From: Solirubrobacteraceae bacterium
GTDB lineage: Bacteria > Actinomycetota > Thermoleophilia > Solirubrobacterales > Solirubrobacteraceae
Assembly: GCA_017882375.1 (NCBI GenBank)
Contig: JADGPP010000005.1
Coordinates: 23,803 to 87,802, forward strand
Reading direction: 5' to 3'
DNA: 64,000 bases
Shown: piece by piece, positions 62,453 to 64,000 of the stretch
How the letters are laid out: every line of letters starts with the position of its first letter
Position numbering within the stretch: the stretch's first letter is position 1
Notes under the pieces: generated by a model
What the model saw: only the letters and a program-made list of their open reading frames with translations
What the model was told of the DNA's origin: nothing
Database searches by the model: none
Translations under genes and position numbers: made by a program

Positions 62453-62995
62453 ATGCGCGTGATCGCCGGAGACCTGGGTGGCAGGCATATCCAGGCGCCC
62501 AGCGGCCGGGTCACGCGGCCGACGTCCGATCGTGTGCGCGAGGCGCTGTTCGCGATGCTCGATGACGTCGCCGGGGCGAACGTGCTCGACCTGTTCGCGG
62601 GCAGCGGCGGCCTGGGCATCGAGGCGCTCTCGCGGGGCGCCGCCAGCGCGGTGTTCGTCGAGCGAGACGCGCTCGCGCTGCGTGCGCTGCGGGCGAATCT
62701 GGCCTCGCTCGGGCTCGCGGCGCCGAAGGCGCGAGTGCGCCGCTCGGACGCCCTGGTCGCGCTCCGGAGCGCACGGCGGCGTGAAGAGACATACGATCTG
62801 ATCTTCATCGACCCTCCCTACGCTCAGGCGCGCGACTGGGAGGCCGGGCTCTCGGTGGTCTTGGCGCCGCTGCTGGCAACGGCGGCGCGCGTGATCGTCG
62901 AGAGCGATCGGCGGGCGCCGCTGCAGCTCGACATGCAGGTCGAGCTGCAGCGGCGCTATGGCGACACAACGATCAGGATCCACAGGCACCAATGA
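62453..62995 (+). CDS. rsmD: 16S rRNA (guanine(966)-N2)-methyltransferase RsmD
   Basis: The 180-aa SAM-dependent methyltransferase has MRVIAGDLGGRHIQAP, RPTSDRVREALFAML, the SAM motif VLDLFAGSGGLGIEALSRGA and the catalytic FIDPPYAQ. The rsmD-coaD pair is conserved across bacteria. Its stop overlaps the coaD ATG (ATGA). Confidence 0.95.
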   Translation: MRVIAGDLGGRHIQAPSGRVTRPTSDRVREALFAMLDDVAGANVLDLFAGSGGLGIEALSRGAASAVFVERDALALRALRANLASLGLAAPKARVRRSDALVALRSARRREETYDLIFIDPPYAQARDWEAGLSVVLAPLLATAARVIVESDRRAPLQLDMQVELQRRYGDTTIRIHRHQ

Positions 62996-63492
62996 CCCCA
63001 TCTGAGAAGACGATAGTCGTGTGCCCGGGCTCGTATGACCCGATCACCAACGGACACCTGGACGTCATCAGGCGAGCCGCGCGCCTGTACGACGAAGTGG
63101 TCGTCGCCGTCGTCAACCGCTCGGTGCGCAAGAGCCAGGCGCTGTTCGGAATCGACGAGCGCATGGGCTTCATCGAGCGCGCGATCGCCGACCTCGACGG
63201 CGTCCGCGCGGAGCCGTTCTCGACGCTCGTCGTGGAGTTCGCAAGGCACGTCGGCGCCCGGGCGATCGTCAAGGGCCTGCGTGCGATCTCCGACTTCGAG
63301 TACGAGCTGGAGATGAACCAGCTCAACCGCCGCCAGGATCCCGAGATAGAGTCCGTTTACCTGATGGCCAGCCCGCAGTACAGTTTTCTGTCGTCGAGCG
63401 GCGTCAAGGAGCTCGCCACGTTCGGAGGTAAGATCGATGATCTCGTCCCCGACGAGGTGGCTCGGCGCTTGCAGGAAGAGCTGAAGCGCTGA
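62992..63492 (+). CDS. coaD: Phosphopantetheine adenylyltransferase
   Basis: The 166-aa nucleotidyltransferase performs the penultimate step of coenzyme A synthesis. CPGSYDPITNGHLDVIRRAARLYDEVVVAV carries the TxGH motif. GLRAISDFEYELEMNQLNR and the C-terminal YSFLSSSGVKELATFGG are typical. Downstream, a small GGCCC-GGCT-GGGCC hairpin (63532-63545) may end the transcript. Confidence 0.97.
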   Translation: MTPSEKTIVVCPGSYDPITNGHLDVIRRAARLYDEVVVAVVNRSVRKSQALFGIDERMGFIERAIADLDGVRAEPFSTLVVEFARHVGARAIVKGLRAISDFEYELEMNQLNRRQDPEIESVYLMASPQYSFLSSSGVKELATFGGKIDDLVPDEVARRLQEELKR

Positions 63493-63571
63493 CGAAATGG
63501 GACGTGACTCGTGATTTGCAACTGGATCGAAGGCCCGGCTGGGCCACAGACCGCGCAGCGGTAGCCCGCAC

Positions 63572-64000
63572 ATGGACGTTCTCGTACTCATAGACAAGCT
63601 CGATGACTTGGTGCACAACGCCAAGCCTGTGCCCCTGACCGACCAGGTGCGTGTCGACAAGGAGGAGATCTACGACATCCTCGATCAGATGCGCGCGACG
63701 ATCCCCGAGGAGATCAAGCAGGCTCGCTGGATCGTCAAGGAGCGCCAGGAGATGCTCGCGGAGGCCAAGAAGGAGGCCGAGCGGATCATCAAGGACGCGC
63801 GCGAGCGCCAGGAGCGCCTGGTCGGCGAGGAGGAGGTCACCAAGCAGGCCGAGCGCGCCGCCGAGGACATCGTCGAGGACGCCAGAGCGAGAGAGCGCGA
63901 GATCAGGCTCGGCGCGGAGGACTACGCCGACGAGATCCTCAACACGCTCGAGGTCAACCTTTCGAAGTTCATCGCCGCCGTCCAGCGCGGCCGCGAGCGC
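63572..64000 (+). CDS. SepIVA/DivIVA-like coiled-coil protein, 3' end beyond window
   Basis: An ATG at 63572 opens a frame that runs 143 codons to the window edge, so it is missing from the ORF track. The start MDVLVLIDKLDDLVHNAKPVPLTDQVRVDKEEIYDILDQM is followed by a long charged helix (AEAKKEAERIIKDARERQERL). This layout, a short N-terminal domain then coiled coil, resembles mycobacterial SepIVA (Rv2927c) and DivIVA-related septal proteins. A role in division or polar growth is inferred only. No Shine-Dalgarno is visible in the 79-bp gap after coaD. Confidence 0.7.
   Translation, partial: MDVLVLIDKLDDLVHNAKPVPLTDQVRVDKEEIYDILDQMRATIPEEIKQARWIVKERQEMLAEAKKEAERIIKDARERQERLVGEEEVTKQAERAAEDIVEDARAREREIRLGAEDYADEILNTLEVNLSKFIAAVQRGRER

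Overview
The window is a gene-dense, very GC-rich stretch of a bacterial chromosome. Gene content suggests an actinobacterium, most likely of the Thermoleophilia/Solirubrobacterales type. The clues are a meso-DAP type MurE (DNPR motif), Arg-rich and Ala-rich linkers, many GTG/TTG starts, a DUF3352-like lipoprotein gene, a SepIVA-like coiled-coil gene beside coaD and a split glycine decarboxylase. The lineage is inferred from these features, not from a database search. I saw no rRNA, tRNA, CRISPR array, prophage or complete insertion sequence.

Layout. 1-815: divergent DUF3352-like gene, cut by the left edge. 1049-17677: a long division and cell wall (dcw) cluster, mraZ-rsmH-ftsL-ftsI-murE-murF-mraY-murD-ftsW-murG-murC-murB-ftsQ-ftsZ, with many start/stop overlaps; it ends at ftsZ and has no ftsA. 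17720-22209: glycine cleavage system gcvT-gcvH-gcvPA-gcvPB. 22221-24288: aldo/keto reductase and trpS. 24293-25674: scpA-scpB (condensin). 25673-25945: an AT-richer, MITE-like element with 17-bp perfect inverted ends. 25958-27688: divergent rlmN and rluB. 27702-34686: aromatic amino acid block aroH-hisC-[leader peptide/attenuator]-DAHP synthase (type I-beta)-DAHP synthase (type I-alpha)-tyrA-aroA-cmk. 34779-39579: der, metK, priA. 39630-41804: a secreted PKD-domain protein of different codon use. 41845-47794: def-fmt, a PNPOx-fold gene divergent from a MocR/PtsJ regulator, rsmB, a small zinc-ribbon gene and rpe. 47797-54411: envelope glycan locus (flippase-like protein, methyltransferase, GT2 on the minus strand; two GT39-like membrane glycosyltransferases on the plus strand). 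54426-58012: riboflavin genes ribD-ribE-ribBA-ribH. 58023-64000: rpmB, fakA-like, recG, rsmD, coaD and a SepIVA-like gene cut by the right edge.

How the genes fit together. The dcw genes make lipid II (MurC-F, MraY, MurG), polymerise and crosslink it at the septum (FtsW, FtsI) and build the divisome (FtsL, FtsQ, FtsZ). The aro block runs from DAHP synthase through EPSP synthase to prephenate dehydrogenase and a HisC-type aminotransferase. Its pathway-entry DAHP synthases sit behind a candidate leader peptide rich in Trp, Tyr and Phe codons.

Features of most interest: the aromatic attenuator at 29240-29449; the inverted-repeat element at 25673-25945; a 29-bp duplication of a glycosyltransferase gene start that creates a coupled upstream ORF (50877-51006); a recurrent TANNNT hexamer 6-8 nt before start codons, consistent with widespread leaderless transcription; a MraZ-type operator inside the mraZ promoter spacer; a palindromic insertion inside murG; and matching Ser/Glu-rich tails on FtsL and FtsQ that use only GAA for Glu.
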